Shown here piece by piece: positions 16,992 through 27,063 of a stretch of DNA of 64,000 nt. Where the stretch lies: the NCBI RefSeq assembly GCF_902506165.1, contig NZ_LR733817.1, positions 3,891,937 to 3,955,936 of the forward strand, given 5' to 3'. The DNA comes from Bosea sp. 29B (GTDB lineage Bacteria; Pseudomonadota; Alphaproteobacteria; Rhizobiales; Beijerinckiaceae). How positions within the stretch are numbered: position 1 is the first letter of the stretch; each line of letters opens with the position of its first letter. The notes beneath the pieces are model-generated. The model was not told where the DNA came from. It was given only the letters and a program-made list of their open reading frames with translations, and made no database searches. The translations under genes and the position numbers were made by a program.

Positions 16992-19091
16992 TTACTTCGC
17001 CTCTGCCATGACCTTCGCCTTCGGGCTGAAGGTGCCGTCGGCGTTCTTCTCCATCGCGACCAGCCCGTCATGCAAAGCGCGCAGTGTCGAGCGGTGGCCG
17101 ATCGAGACGATGCTGGTCTGCGGCAGCTCGCGCCGGATCATCGCATAGATCTCGTTCTCGAGCGTCTCGTCGAGCGAGGCGGTCGCCTCGTCGAGGAAGA
17201 GCCAGTCGGGCTTGGCCAGCAGCGCACGGGCGACCGCGAGCCGCTGCTGCTCGCCGCCTGAGAGGCGCTGGCCCCAGAGGTCGACCTCGTCGAGCCGGTC
17301 GGTGAGGTGGCCGAGCTTGACCTTCTCCATTGCCGCCTGGATGTCGGCATCGCTGAAGGCGTTCGGCTCGGCCGGATAGGACAGCACTGCCCGCAGGGAG
17401 CCTTGCGGCAGATAGGGCCGCTGCGGCAATAGCAGCATGTTCTGGCCGGCGGGCGTCGCGACCTTGCCCTTGCCGAACGGCCAGATGCCGGCGAGTGCCC
17501 GGAACAGCGTCGACTTGCCGGAGCCGGAGGGGCCGACGACCAGCGTCGCATGCCCGGCCGGCAGGGTCAGGTCGGATGCGTTCACGATCTGCTTGCCGTT
17601 CGGCAGGGTGAGCGACAGCGTCTCGATCGTCGTGTCCTTGCCGGTCTTCTGCGCGATGTCGATCCCGGCGTCTGTGCCGCCGGCTCCCTGCGCTTCCGCC
17701 TGGGCGATCGCGGCCTCGAAGGTGGTGAGACGGTTGATCGAGGCGACATAGGAGGCGATCGACTGGTAGCGGTCGATAAAGAACGACATCGCCGTCTGCA
17801 CCCGGTCGAAGGCCGAGGCGACCTGGGTCATGATGCCGAGCGTGATCTTGCCCGAGAAGTAATGCGGTGCGAGCAGGATGTAGGGCACGACGACATTGGC
17901 CTGCGCGAAGGACAGGGTGAAGGTCGTCAGCCGCACCCGCGCCCAGACCAGCCGGTAGAAGTTCTGGACGATGTCACCGAAACGTTCGGTGAGGTGGCGT
18001 TGCTCGGAGGTCTCGCCGCGCATCAGGGCGATCTGCTCGGAATATTCACGTAAGCGGGCTAGCGAGTAGCGGAAATTCGCCTCGCGCTTCTCCTGTTCGA
18101 ACTCCAGGCCGATCATCGGCCGGCCGATGAGATGGGCGATCCAGGTCGCGGCGACCGAATAGATCAGCGCCATCCAGAAGATGAAGCCGGGAATGCTGAT
18201 CTCGGTCCCCGGCACGACGCTGGCGACCGGGATCGACCAGAGGATGATCGAGAACGAGACCAGCGTCGACACCTGCGTCAGCAGCGGCAGGGCGAAGCTG
18301 TAGGTCTGGTTGACGAAGGCGCGCGTGTCTTCGGCGATACGCTGGTCGGGGTTGTCGGCGGTGTGGGCGAGCGAGACCCGGTAGTGATTGGCGTTGCGCA
18401 GCCAGGCCGCGCTGAAGCTCTCCGCCATCCAGCGGCGCCAGCGGATCAGGAGCGTGTAGTTGGCGACCATCTCGATCAGGTTGGAGATGACGAAGATCGC
18501 CGCCCAGACGCTGAAGACGTAGATCAGCTGGTACCAGAAGGTCGCCGCGTCCTTCTCCTGGATCGCGTTGTAGAAATCGCGGTTGAAGAAGGAGAGGCGC
18601 AGCGAGATGCCGACCTGGATCTGGTTGAGCACCACCAGGAAGACCAGCAGCGCGATGCCGAGCCGACCCGTGCCGATCGAGAAGGGCTTCGCGGGCCAGA
18701 GCTGTGCTGTGGTCGCTTCCGGCGCCTCGAAATAAGGCGAGGCCAGCCGCGCGATGCGCCGGATCGCCGGGATGAACGAGATCCCGTAGACGAGGATGCC
18801 GAAGACGGCGATCGTCGTCGGCAGGCTCGCGGGCGGTGCGATCGCCTGCCAGTCGGACGGCCAGAAGCCGACCTGCGCCAACACCGCGCCGGCGCCGGTC
18901 GCCACGTATTCCACCGCGAAGATGACCGAGAAGACCTTCAGGAAGGTGCTGATCTCGGTCGCCCGGAAGGTGGCGAATGCCAGCAGCAGGCCGACGGCGC
19001 CGAGGCCGAGGATGCCGTGGCTGCCGCTTTGCTGGCCGACCACGAGTGCGATCACGGCAAGCGCGGCGACGGCGAAACTCAACAGGCGCAT
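16992..19091 (-). CDS. SbmA/BacA-like ABC transporter, fused membrane and ATPase domains
   Basis: A 699-residue half-transporter with a membrane domain then an ATPase. The N-terminal part has hydrophobic helices and an SbmA/BacA-like (ABC_membrane_2) core with NRDFYNAIQEKDAATFWYQL and ENFRYSLARLREYSEQIAL-type features. The ATPase domain has Walker A GPSGSGKST (520-528), signature LSGGEQQ (610-616), Walker B WLFLDE (630-635) and the H-loop IGHRST. Homologues (YddA, BacA-related Rv1819c type) move peptides, cobalamin or very-long-chain fatty acids, so the substrate is uncertain. Start ATG 19091. Upstream lies a DoxX gene separated by a strong terminator. Confidence 0.9.
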   Translation of the reverse strand: MRLLSFAVAALAVIALVVGQQSGSHGILGLGAVGLLLAFATFRATEISTFLKVFSVIFAVEYVATGAGAVLAQVGFWPSDWQAIAPPASLPTTIAVFGILVYGISFIPAIRRIARLASPYFEAPEATTAQLWPAKPFSIGTGRLGIALLVFLVVLNQIQVGISLRLSFFNRDFYNAIQEKDAATFWYQLIYVFSVWAAIFVISNLIEMVANYTLLIRWRRWMAESFSAAWLRNANHYRVSLAHTADNPDQRIAEDTRAFVNQTYSFALPLLTQVSTLVSFSIILWSIPVASVVPGTEISIPGFIFWMALIYSVAATWIAHLIGRPMIGLEFEQEKREANFRYSLARLREYSEQIALMRGETSEQRHLTERFGDIVQNFYRLVWARVRLTTFTLSFAQANVVVPYILLAPHYFSGKITLGIMTQVASAFDRVQTAMSFFIDRYQSIASYVASINRLTTFEAAIAQAEAQGAGGTDAGIDIAQKTGKDTTIETLSLTLPNGKQIVNASDLTLPAGHATLVVGPSGSGKSTLFRALAGIWPFGKGKVATPAGQNMLLLPQRPYLPQGSLRAVLSYPAEPNAFSDADIQAAMEKVKLGHLTDRLDEVDLWGQRLSGGEQQRLAVARALLAKPDWLFLDEATASLDETLENEIYAMIRRELPQTSIVSIGHRSTLRALHDGLVAMEKNADGTFSPKAKVMAEAK

Positions 19092-19167
19092 GGCATCGTC
19101 CTTGTCGGGGAATCAGCGCGGGAGACGCACTGCTTAGGAGAAAGCGTTGTAGATCAGCCCTGCGCAC

Positions 19168-19203
19168 AAAAAAGGCCCGGCTCAAGACCGGGCCGCGCTT
19201 TTT
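19168..19203 (-). terminator. Rho-independent terminator after doxX-like gene
   Basis: Perfect 7-bp stem GGCCCGG/CCGGGCC with a 7-nt loop, flanked by A6 on the left and T5 on the right. On the minus strand it gives a hairpin plus U-tract just after the DoxX gene. Confidence 0.85.
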
Positions 19204-19222
19204 CAGCGTTTTGTGATGGGAC

Positions 19223-19606
19223 TTACTCCCTGTCGACCGAATAGGCGCCTGCGCCGGCCGCGAACAGCACGAGGAAGCCGCCGGCGACCGACAGGTTCTT
19301 CATGAACAGGAGCTGCTGCATCGGCTGCGCCCAGTTCATGTGGAACAGCACTGTGGCGGCGAGGGTGAAGGCGCACAGGGCAAGAGCGACGAGGCGGGTC
19401 TTGAAGCCGATGACGATCATCAGGCCGCCGAGCAGTTCGACGATGATGACGAGCGGCAGCAGGATCCCCGGCACGCCGGCTGAGGCCATGTAGCCTTGCG
19501 TACCGGCATAGCCGCTGATCTTGGACCAGCCGGCGAGCACGAACATCAGAGCGAGCAGGATGCGGCCGACCAGCTTGGCGGCATCGCCCAGGGCAGGGTT
19601 GTTCAT
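19223..19606 (-). CDS. DoxX-family membrane protein
   Basis: A 127-residue protein with four hydrophobic helices. The DoxX pattern is visible: VGRILLALMFVLAGWSKISGY at the N-terminus, VIIVELLGGLMIVIGFKTRLVAL in the middle, and the third/fourth helices to GAGAYSVDRE. DoxX-type proteins are membrane partners of oxidoreductases in some species; the role here is unknown. Start ATG 19606 gives the canonical N-terminus MNNPALGDAAKLVGR; a longer frame to 19777 overlaps the neighbouring gene and lacks family sequence. Confidence 0.88.
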   Translation of the reverse strand: MNNPALGDAAKLVGRILLALMFVLAGWSKISGYAGTQGYMASAGVPGILLPLVIIVELLGGLMIVIGFKTRLVALALCAFTLAATVLFHMNWAQPMQQLLFMKNLSVAGGFLVLFAAGAGAYSVDRE

Positions 19607-19736
19607 GAAAAGGACCCCCGAAAGCATGAGCGCGGCAGGATGCCGCACCAGTCGCGATCTAGGGCCTACAACCAAAGTCGACGCAAGCCTGCGGGCGCTC
19701 GTAGCTGTGCAAAGCGGCTCGTTGCCGAACCGGGGT

Positions 19737-20651
19737 TCAGCCGCCCGGCTTCTGCTTGCGCCGCGCTTCCAGTTCATCCGTCACGGCGATGACGTCGAGA
19801 TAGTCCTCGTGCTTCGCCGGCGCATAGCGCGACACCTGCCCGTCAGTGAAGACCCTGAACACCTCCGGGGCCTCGTCCTTCATCGTCATCATGGCTGCGA
19901 CGAACGCATCCTTGAGAGCAGGGGGCAGGTTCGCCCGTGTCGAGAACGGGCTCGCCGGGATGAGTGGGGACGTCCAGATCACCCGCGTCGCATCGGCAGG
20001 GATCATGCCGCGCAGCGCCAGCCGCTGCACGACGCCGGAGTGCTCGTTGACCTGATAGGTCGCGACGCCGTCGAACTGGCCGCGCACCAGCGCCAGCACC
20101 GAATTGTCGTGGCCGCCGGAGAAGACCGTGCCGCCGAAATGCGCCTGCGGATCGAAACCCTGCTTGCGCAGGAAATGGGCGGGGAAGGCAAAGCCCGAGG
20201 TCGAGTTCGGATCGGCGAAAGCGAAGCTCTTGCCCTTGAGGTCGGCGATCGTCCGATAGGGGCTGTCGGCGCGCACGACCACGACCGAGTAGTAGCCCTC
20301 CTGGCCGTTGTTATCGACATCGCGGAACAGCGGCTGCAGCTTGTCGCCGAGCACGCGCCGGCCGAGCGAATAGACCGCCGGCCCGAAGCGGGCGAATTCG
20401 AGCTGGTCGGCGCGCATCGCCTCGACCAGCCCCGCATAGTCGCTGACCCGGTAGAGCTTCACCGGCACGCCGAGCTTCTGCGCGAGATAATCGACCACCG
20501 GCTGGTTCCGCGCGACGGCGGTCGCCTCGTTCTCCGCCGAGGACACGCCGAAGCGCACCTCCTTGATCGCCTGCCGCCAATCCTGCTGGGCAAGGGCGGG
20601 CAAGACGAGGCTCGAAGCGGAGCCGGCGAGCAGCAGGCGGCGGGTGATCAT
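19737..20651 (-). CDS. PhnD-like phosphate/phosphite/phosphonate-type substrate-binding protein
   Basis: A 304-residue exported solute-binding protein. The signal peptide MITRRLLLAGSASSLVLPALA ends near residue 22. The mature part shows the PhnD-family pattern: VRFGVSSAENEATAVARNQPVVDYLAQKLG, FARFGPAVYSLG, DLKGKSFAFADPNSTSGFAFP and VNEHSGVV. No phosphonate permease, ATPase or C-P lyase gene is nearby, so it is an orphan binding protein that may serve a distant transporter or a sensor. Its 5' neighbour is groEL, separated by a terminator. Confidence 0.85.
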   Translation of the reverse strand: MITRRLLLAGSASSLVLPALAQQDWRQAIKEVRFGVSSAENEATAVARNQPVVDYLAQKLGVPVKLYRVSDYAGLVEAMRADQLEFARFGPAVYSLGRRVLGDKLQPLFRDVDNNGQEGYYSVVVVRADSPYRTIADLKGKSFAFADPNSTSGFAFPAHFLRKQGFDPQAHFGGTVFSGGHDNSVLALVRGQFDGVATYQVNEHSGVVQRLALRGMIPADATRVIWTSPLIPASPFSTRANLPPALKDAFVAAMMTMKDEAPEVFRVFTDGQVSRYAPAKHEDYLDVIAVTDELEARRKQKPGG

Positions 20652-20741
20652 GATCGGGTCTCCGAAGGAAACCCATCCGATCAGCAGGCGGCGTCAGCGC
20701 CGTTACGATGCGATGTCGGTTGCGCGACGCGCCGGCAAACG

Positions 20742-20768
20742 AAAAAGGCCCGGCTTGCACCGGGCCTT
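20742..20768 (-). terminator. Rho-independent terminator of groESL
   Basis: Perfect 9-bp stem AAGGCCCGG/CCGGGCCTT with a 6-nt loop and a U-tract on the minus strand, 35 bp after the groEL stop. Confidence 0.88.
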
Positions 20769-20802
20769 CGTATCGATCGAGCTTGAGAGCCCGGACTTCT
20801 TA

Positions 20803-22461
<1,659 letters not shown>

Positions 22462-22487
22462 CTACGGACGGGTGGGCGTCTGGCTGC

Positions 22488-22775
22488 TCAGCCGACGATG
22501 CCCATGATGTCGGATTCCTTCATGATCAGGAGATCCTGGCCGTCGATCTTGACCTCGGTGCCGCTCCACTTGCCGAAGAGGACGCGATCGCCCTTCTTGA
22601 CATCGAGCGCAACCAGCTTGCCGGCTTCGTCGCGGGCGCCAGGGCCGACGGCGACGATCTCGCCTTCCTGGGGCTTTTCCTTGGCGGTATCGGGGATGAT
22701 GATGCCACCCTTGGTCTTCTCTTCGCCATCAAGGCGACGGACCACAACGCGGTCATGCAGCGGACGGAACTTCAT
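22488..22775 (-). CDS. groES: Co-chaperonin GroES (10 kDa)
   Basis: A 95-residue co-chaperonin, full length. [35 protein letters not shown] contains the mobile loop ([11 protein letters not shown]) that docks onto GroEL; the dome region and the terminal IMGIVG are intact. First gene of the heat-shock operon, with the promoter and CIRCE element in the 5' region. Confidence 0.99.
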   Translation of the reverse strand: MKFRPLHDRVVVRRLDGEEKTKGGIIIPDTAKEKPQEGEIVAVGPGARDEAGKLVALDVKKGDRVLFGKWSGTEVKIDGQDLLIMKESDIMGIVG

Positions 22776-22838
22776 GGTTCTGTCTTCCTCTCGGTCTTAT
22801 TCTGGACGGACTCGATAGCGGCCCGTGAAAGGGGTCTG

Positions 22839-22865
22839 TTAGCAGTCTCAGCAAGTGAGTGCTAA
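22839..22865 (-). promoter_or_regulatory. CIRCE element (HrcA operator) upstream of groES
   Basis: TTAGCAGTC-N9-GAGTGCTAA. It matches the CIRCE consensus TTAGCACTC-N9-GAGTGCTAA with one mismatch. It lies 64 bp upstream of the groES start, just downstream of the predicted promoter, so HrcA bound there would block transcription. Confidence 0.95.
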
Positions 22866-22876
22866 CCGACGTCGCG

Positions 22877-22905
22877 GAGATAGGCGCGGGGTCTGCCGGA
22901 GTCAA
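22877..22905 (-). promoter_or_regulatory. Predicted sigma70-type promoter of groESL
   Basis: On the minus strand TTGACT (22905-22900) and TATCTC (22882-22877) are separated by exactly 17 bp. The expected start point falls at the beginning of the CIRCE element. Confidence 0.7.
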
Positions 22906-22991
22906 GGAAAGCGCTGCGCAAAAGGTGAACGCGACGACCGGCCGCCATCTGCGCTGCTGCGGCGGCACGTTAAACCGGCTATCGTGGCGAG

Positions 22992-23447
22992 ATGACGACG
23001 CCGGTAGCCGACCTCAAGCTCGACGACATCGCCCGCTCCTGCGTGGTGCTGCATGTGCGCATGACCGCACGGGCCGTGACCCGCGCCTATGACGAGGCGA
23101 TGCGGCCGAGCGGCCTGAAGATCACCCAGTTCGTGCTGCTCTCGGCGCTCTCGACCGGCGCTTGGCGCTCGGTCACCGAGCTCGCCGACCGTTTCGCGCT
23201 GGAGCGGACGTCACTGACGCGCAACCTGCAACTGCTCGCCGCCGAGAAGCTGATTGAGCCGGTCGATTGCAAGGGCAGGGCGCTGACCTATGCCGTGACC
23301 GAGAAGGGCCGCGCCGCGATCGAGGCGGCGATCCCTTATTGGCGCGCGGCGCAGGACAGGATCGAGGGCGGGCTCGGCCAGGAGCGCTGGAGCGAGACGC
23401 GCGACAATCTCAGGACCATCCGGCGGGCCGCGAGGGAAGTCGGCTGA
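22992..23447 (+). CDS. MarR-family transcriptional regulator
   Basis: A 151-residue winged-helix regulator. The core is visible: MRPSGLKITQFVLLSALSTGAWRSVTELADRFALERTSLTRNLQLLAAEKLIE, then the wing DCKGRALTYAVTEKGRAAI. MarR proteins are dimeric repressors released by small aromatic or oxidising ligands. A 14-bp perfect inverted repeat follows directly (23481-23514), before a thioesterase gene, so this regulator probably controls that gene. A related half site, CTATCGTG, lies just before its own start. Confidence 0.92.
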   Translation: MTTPVADLKLDDIARSCVVLHVRMTARAVTRAYDEAMRPSGLKITQFVLLSALSTGAWRSVTELADRFALERTSLTRNLQLLAAEKLIEPVDCKGRALTYAVTEKGRAAIEAAIPYWRAAQDRIEGGLGQERWSETRDNLRTIRRAAREVG

Positions 23448-23480
23448 CCCCGCACTGGCTGGCTTGACCGCCATCCAATT

Positions 23481-23514
23481 CCATCTCTATCGTGCATCTA
23501 CACGATAGAGATGG
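23481..23514. promoter_or_regulatory. Long perfect inverted repeat, probable MarR operator
   Basis: CCATCTCTATCGTG - CATCTA - CACGATAGAGATGG, arms of 14 bp without a mismatch, 9 bp before the thioesterase ATG. Core TATCGTG-N6-CACGATA has the size of MarR sites. It overlaps the leader, so it could also form an RNA hairpin. Confidence 0.7.
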
Positions 23515-23523
23515 AGCGCAGTC

Positions 23524-24009
23524 ATGTCCCGCCAGGTCGGTGTCGTCAGCCGTGATGTCCTGCTGGCGGAGGACGGCGCATCCTTCCTGCGCGGGATCGT
23601 CGAGGGACGCCATCCCGGCCCGCCCTTCGCCGACGCCATGGATTTCGATATCGCCGAGGTCGAGGAGGGCAGGGTGGTCTTCGTCGGAACGCCCTCGCCG
23701 CGCTTCTTCAATCCGCTGGGAACGATCCATGGCGGCTGGACCGCGACGATCCTCGATTCCGCCATGGCCTGCGCCGTGCATTCGACGCTGCGGGTCGGCG
23801 AGGGCTACACCACGCTGGAGATGAAGCTGAACTATGTCCGCCCGGTCATGCCTGCCAGCGGCCCGGTGCGCTGCGAGGGCAAGCTGATCCATCGGGGCGG
23901 CTCGGTCGCGACCAGCGAGGGCAAGCTGATCGACGCGCAAGGCAAGCTGTTGGCGCATGGGACGGAGACCTGCATGATCTTCGGTGCGAAGGCGGGAGCG
24001 GGGCGCTGA
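23524..24009 (+). CDS. PaaI-family hotdog thioesterase
   Basis: A 161-residue acyl-CoA thioesterase of the 4HBT/PaaI group. The motif PRFFNPLGTIHGGWTATILDSAMACA (about residues 58-84) carries the conserved HGG, and EMKLNYVRPVMPASGPVRCEG is the typical second strand. It should hydrolyse a CoA thioester, often a phenylacetyl- or hydroxybenzoyl-CoA dead-end product; the substrate cannot be read. The MarR gene and operator upstream suggest ligand-induced expression. Confidence 0.9.
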   Translation: MSRQVGVVSRDVLLAEDGASFLRGIVEGRHPGPPFADAMDFDIAEVEEGRVVFVGTPSPRFFNPLGTIHGGWTATILDSAMACAVHSTLRVGEGYTTLEMKLNYVRPVMPASGPVRCEGKLIHRGGSVATSEGKLIDAQGKLLAHGTETCMIFGAKAGAGR

Positions 24010-24046
24010 TCGGAGCGCCGCACCTGCCGGTGGGCAGGAGCGGCTC

Positions 24047-24466
24047 GTGACATTTGCGCCATTTACCGACGCGGCCGTCGAAGCGAGATTTCGAGCGCTG
24101 CCGGAGCCACTGCGGCCGTCCCTGTTGCGCCTGCGCCAGATGATCCTCGAGGTCGCCGCCGGAAGTCCCGACATAGGGCCGCTCACGGAGACGCTGAAAT
24201 GGGGCGAGCCTGCCTGGCTGCCCAGGCGGCCGAGGACCGGGACGACTGTGCGGGCTGACGCGCTGAAAGGCTCGTCGACGCATTACGCGCTCTATGTCCA
24301 CTGCCAGACCAGCCTGATCGAGACTTATCGGCGCCACTACGCCAAGCAGTTCAGCTATGACGGCAACCGGGCGCTGATCTTCGCTGTCGGGAGCGAGCCG
24401 CCGGCCGAGCCGTTGGCGCATTGCATCGCACTCGCGCTGACCTATCACCGCTGGGCGAAACGCTGA
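24047..24466 (+). CDS. DUF1801-domain protein
   Basis: A 139-residue small protein of the DUF1801 (YdhG-like) family: LPEPLRPSLLRLRQMILEVAAG, LTETLKWGEPAWL and HYALYVHCQTSLIETYRRHY. Biochemical role unknown. Start GTG 24047 is supported by AGGAG at 24036-24040; the frame is open upstream but overlaps the thioesterase end. It follows the thioesterase by 37 bp and may be cotranscribed. Confidence 0.8.
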   Translation: MTFAPFTDAAVEARFRALPEPLRPSLLRLRQMILEVAAGSPDIGPLTETLKWGEPAWLPRRPRTGTTVRADALKGSSTHYALYVHCQTSLIETYRRHYAKQFSYDGNRALIFAVGSEPPAEPLAHCIALALTYHRWAKR

Positions 24467-24472
24467 CGCCGC

Positions 24473-25282
24473 TTAGGCGCCGCGATAGTCGCTCGGCTTC
24501 GCGCTCATGACCCGCTTGAAGCGGCGGTTGAAGGTCGAGAGATCGCCGAAGCCGCAATCGAAGGCGATGCCCGCGATCGGCTGATCGGTCCGGCGCAGCA
24601 GCAGCGCTGCACGGTGCAGGCGGGTGCGCAGCACATATTGATGCGGCGTCATCCCGACCAGCGCCCTGAAGGTGCGCAGGAAATGGTAGGGGCTCATCGC
24701 CGCCTGCCACGCCAGTTCATCGATCGAGAGAGCGTCTTCGCTATGCGCCTCGATATGGCGCAGCGCCCGCGTGATCCGGCGCTGGTCGCGGGCGCTCGGC
24801 GTCGCGATCCCGGGTTTTGCGCCTGACAGCACGCTCGCCACGGCGCCGGCGAGGCGCAGCGCGGTTTCCTCCAGCCGCTCGGGCTCGTCCGCGGCGATTT
24901 CCGCTTCGGCGACGACACCGGCGAGCGGCGCGAGGGCCGACAGATGCGCCTGTGCGAAACCGATTTGCCGTGCGCCCGGCACGGCTGCGACGATGCCTTC
25001 GAGCCAGGCCGGCTCGAACTGGAAGGCGAGACAGCGGTCGCCGGCCGCATGCTCATGGCCGCATTCGAAGCAGGCGCCGCGATTGCCGAGCAGCAGCGAG
25101 CCTGGCGCCAGCACGGCGCTGCCCTGTGTCGAGCGATAGCGGAACGAGCCGCTGCGGACGATGGCGATGCAGTGCTGCGGGTGCGCTTCCTCGAAGGCAC
25201 GGTCGTCCGGGCCGGCCGTGCAGACGATGTCGCTGACCCGCCAGCCGGGGCCCGACGCCAGGAGATGAGCGGTCGCGGTCAT
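24473..25282 (-). CDS. AraC-family transcriptional regulator
   Basis: A 269-residue regulator. The N-terminal half is a cupin-like sensing domain (HCIAIVRSGSFRYRSTQGSAVLAPGSLLLGNRG). The C-terminal half has two helix-turn-helix units: SIDELAWQAAMSPYHFLRTFRALVGMTPHQYVLRTRL and QPIAGIAFDCGFGDLSTFNRRFKRVMSAKPSDY. It is transcribed away from a hypothetical gene and a VOC-family gene, its likely targets; an inverted repeat lies between. Confidence 0.92.
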   Translation of the reverse strand: MTATAHLLASGPGWRVSDIVCTAGPDDRAFEEAHPQHCIAIVRSGSFRYRSTQGSAVLAPGSLLLGNRGACFECGHEHAAGDRCLAFQFEPAWLEGIVAAVPGARQIGFAQAHLSALAPLAGVVAEAEIAADEPERLEETALRLAGAVASVLSGAKPGIATPSARDQRRITRALRHIEAHSEDALSIDELAWQAAMSPYHFLRTFRALVGMTPHQYVLRTRLHRAALLLRRTDQPIAGIAFDCGFGDLSTFNRRFKRVMSAKPSDYRGA

Positions 25283-25333
25283 TCTTTGAGTTTAGCAGTT
25301 TTTCCCAAGCGCGGCCCGAGGCTCCGGGTCTAG

Positions 25334-25354
25334 CTGGACACCAACTTGGTCCAG
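25334..25354. promoter_or_regulatory. Inverted repeat CTGGAC-N9-GTCCAG in the AraC divergent gap
   Basis: Perfect 6-bp arms, 14 bp before the start of the downstream gene. Candidate operator; position is the only support. Confidence 0.35.
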
Positions 25355-25367
25355 ACGGAGCCCGATC

Positions 25368-25868
25368 ATGACAGCAGCGCCATCGACGCTGGCCGATGTC
25401 CTCATCGCGAGCGGGCCGGCGCCTGAACATGCCGGCAAGATGAACCTCTACGGCCAGTTCGTCGGCGCCTGGACCATGGCTGCAGTGATGCATACCGACG
25501 ACGGCCAGCGCCACGAGGCCAAGGGTGAGATCCATTTCGGCTGGGTGCTCGGAGGCCGCGCCGTACAGGATATCTGGATCCTGCCAGGCTTCTTCCATGG
25601 CACGACCCTGCGGATCTACGATCCCGGTCAGGATGCCTGGCACATCCTCTGGAACGACCCGCTCAAGCAATACTACACGCACCAGATCGGCCGCGCCGAA
25701 GGCAAGGACATCGTCCAGCACGGCAAGCTCGACAACGGCACCGCGATCCGCTGGCGCTTCACTGAGGTCACGCCGGATTCATTCCATTGGATCGGCGACC
25801 GCTCGCGTGACGAGGGCGCGAGCTGGCAGGTCCAGGCCGATTTCCGAGCCAGGCGTATCAAAGTCTGA
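25368..25868 (+). CDS. Conserved hypothetical protein, beta-rich (DUF1579-like)
   Basis: A 166-residue soluble protein with no signal peptide or membrane segment. It is rich in Trp, Gly and aromatic residues in repeated beta-strand-like patterns: MNLYGQFVGAWTMAAVMH, GEIHFGWVLGGRAVQDIWILPG, TTLRIYDPGQDAWHILWNDPLKQYY, RWRFTEVTPDSFHWIGDRS. The pattern resembles the lipocalin-like DUF1579 group; I do not recognise a more exact family. It is followed 20 bp later by a VOC-family gene, with a strong GGAGGA before it, so the two form an operon, probably under the AraC regulator. Confidence 0.75.
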   Translation: MTAAPSTLADVLIASGPAPEHAGKMNLYGQFVGAWTMAAVMHTDDGQRHEAKGEIHFGWVLGGRAVQDIWILPGFFHGTTLRIYDPGQDAWHILWNDPLKQYYTHQIGRAEGKDIVQHGKLDNGTAIRWRFTEVTPDSFHWIGDRSRDEGASWQVQADFRARRIKV

Positions 25869-25888
25869 CAATCAGGAGGACGACCATC

Positions 25889-26266
25889 ATGTTCGATCAC
25901 ATCTCCATCGGCGTTCGCGAGATCGCCCGCAGCAAGCGCTTCTACGACGCTGCGCTTGGCGCGCTGGGTTACGAGTGCCTGAGCAGCGACGAAAGCTCGC
26001 TTGGCTATGGCAGGGGAAGCGTCGGGCTCTGGATCGGCGCGGTCTCGGCGCCGGTGCCGCCCGACCGCGACTCGAACCTGCATTTCTGCTTCGTCGCACC
26101 GACCCGCCAGAGCGTCGATGCTTTCCACGCGGCGGCGCTCGCGGCGGGCGGGACCGACAACGGCAAGCCGGGCCTGCGCGAATCCTATGGCCCCGACTAT
26201 TACGCCGCCTTCGTCGTCGATCCCGACGGCTACCGACTGGAGGCCTATTGCAGCAAGCCGGCCTGA
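25889..26266 (+). CDS. VOC-superfamily (glyoxalase/dioxygenase-like) protein
   Basis: A 125-residue protein with paired beta-alpha-beta-beta-beta modules. It starts MFDHISIGVREIARSKRFYDAALGALGYE, the typical VOC entry with a metal-site His, and ends AAFVVDPDGYRLEAYC, with the second conserved Glu. Single-domain VOC proteins act in dehydration, isomerisation, antibiotic resistance or as unknown dioxygenase-like enzymes; the activity here cannot be assigned. Confidence 0.9.
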   Translation: MFDHISIGVREIARSKRFYDAALGALGYECLSSDESSLGYGRGSVGLWIGAVSAPVPPDRDSNLHFCFVAPTRQSVDAFHAAALAAGGTDNGKPGLRESYGPDYYAAFVVDPDGYRLEAYCSKPA

Positions 26267-26271
26267 GGCCG

Positions 26272-26991
26272 CTAATGCTCGGGCGGCAGGTCGTGCGCCG
26301 CCCATTCGCTGCGTGGGATTGCCTCGCCAACACGGAACTGGAAGCCGGCGACCTTGCCGTTCGCCGCCATCTCGCAGCGGAAGCGCAGGCCGTACCAGTG
26401 CTTGCGGCTGCGGAAGGCGGCACCCTCGGCTTCGAGAGCGGACTTCGTCAGCTTGGTGCCGGCCATGGCGTAGGCAACGACGCGATCCGGCTCGAATTCC
26501 GCTTTCCAGGCATGGATCTGGCTCATCGCCTCGAGATTGCAGAGCTGCTCGATGCGCTCGCCCGCCTCAAGCGTCTTTAGCGCCTCCCGCGCCCCGCGGC
26601 TGCGCGGATTGGCGAGCACGCTTTCGGAATGCAGCGTCCTGGCTGTGATCATCGCCGGCGGTTCAGTTGGCGGCGGAGCAGGCAGCGTAATGGGCTTTTC
26701 CGGCGGCGCGGTGGGGGGAGCCGGCTGCGGAGGTGACGCGATCTCGGCTGTAGAGGGAGGAGCGGGCGCCTGGACCGGAGCGGGAGGCGTCAGCGCTTCC
26801 GGAGCGACCAACTCGACCTCGACACTCGTCTCGATCGGCGGTGTGAAGCTGCTGATCGTTCGGATAGCGAGCAGCAGGCCGAACAGGAGGTGGAAGCAGA
26901 GCGCGGCGGGAAGGCCGGGTTCGCGCAGGACGCGAGCAGCGGTGCCGGCGCGCTGCATCCCCTGATCAATCGCCGTTGGAACGGAAGGCAA
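26272..26991 (-). CDS. DUF930-domain membrane-anchored protein
   Basis: A 239-residue protein. One transmembrane helix (PAALCFHLLFGLLLAIRTISSF, about residues 27-48) is followed by a long Pro/Ala-rich periplasmic stalk (about 60-115) and a C-terminal DUF930 domain: LHSESVLANPRSRGAREALKTLEAGERIEQLCNLEAM, then EGAAFRSRKHWYGLRFRCEMA and IPRSEWAAHDLP. The family is almost confined to Hyphomicrobiales and has no known function. The Pro-rich stalk suggests spanning of the periplasm, much like TonB-type proteins. Confidence 0.88.
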   Translation of the reverse strand: MPSVPTAIDQGMQRAGTAARVLREPGLPAALCFHLLFGLLLAIRTISSFTPPIETSVEVELVAPEALTPPAPVQAPAPPSTAEIASPPQPAPPTAPPEKPITLPAPPPTEPPAMITARTLHSESVLANPRSRGAREALKTLEAGERIEQLCNLEAMSQIHAWKAEFEPDRVVAYAMAGTKLTKSALEAEGAAFRSRKHWYGLRFRCEMAANGKVAGFQFRVGEAIPRSEWAAHDLPPEH

Positions 26992-27063
26992 GCATGGCGG
27001 GCGGTCTCTCCCTGGTGTCGTTCCGTGCAGAAGCCGACCAAGCCGGCGAATTTGCGGCGGAGA

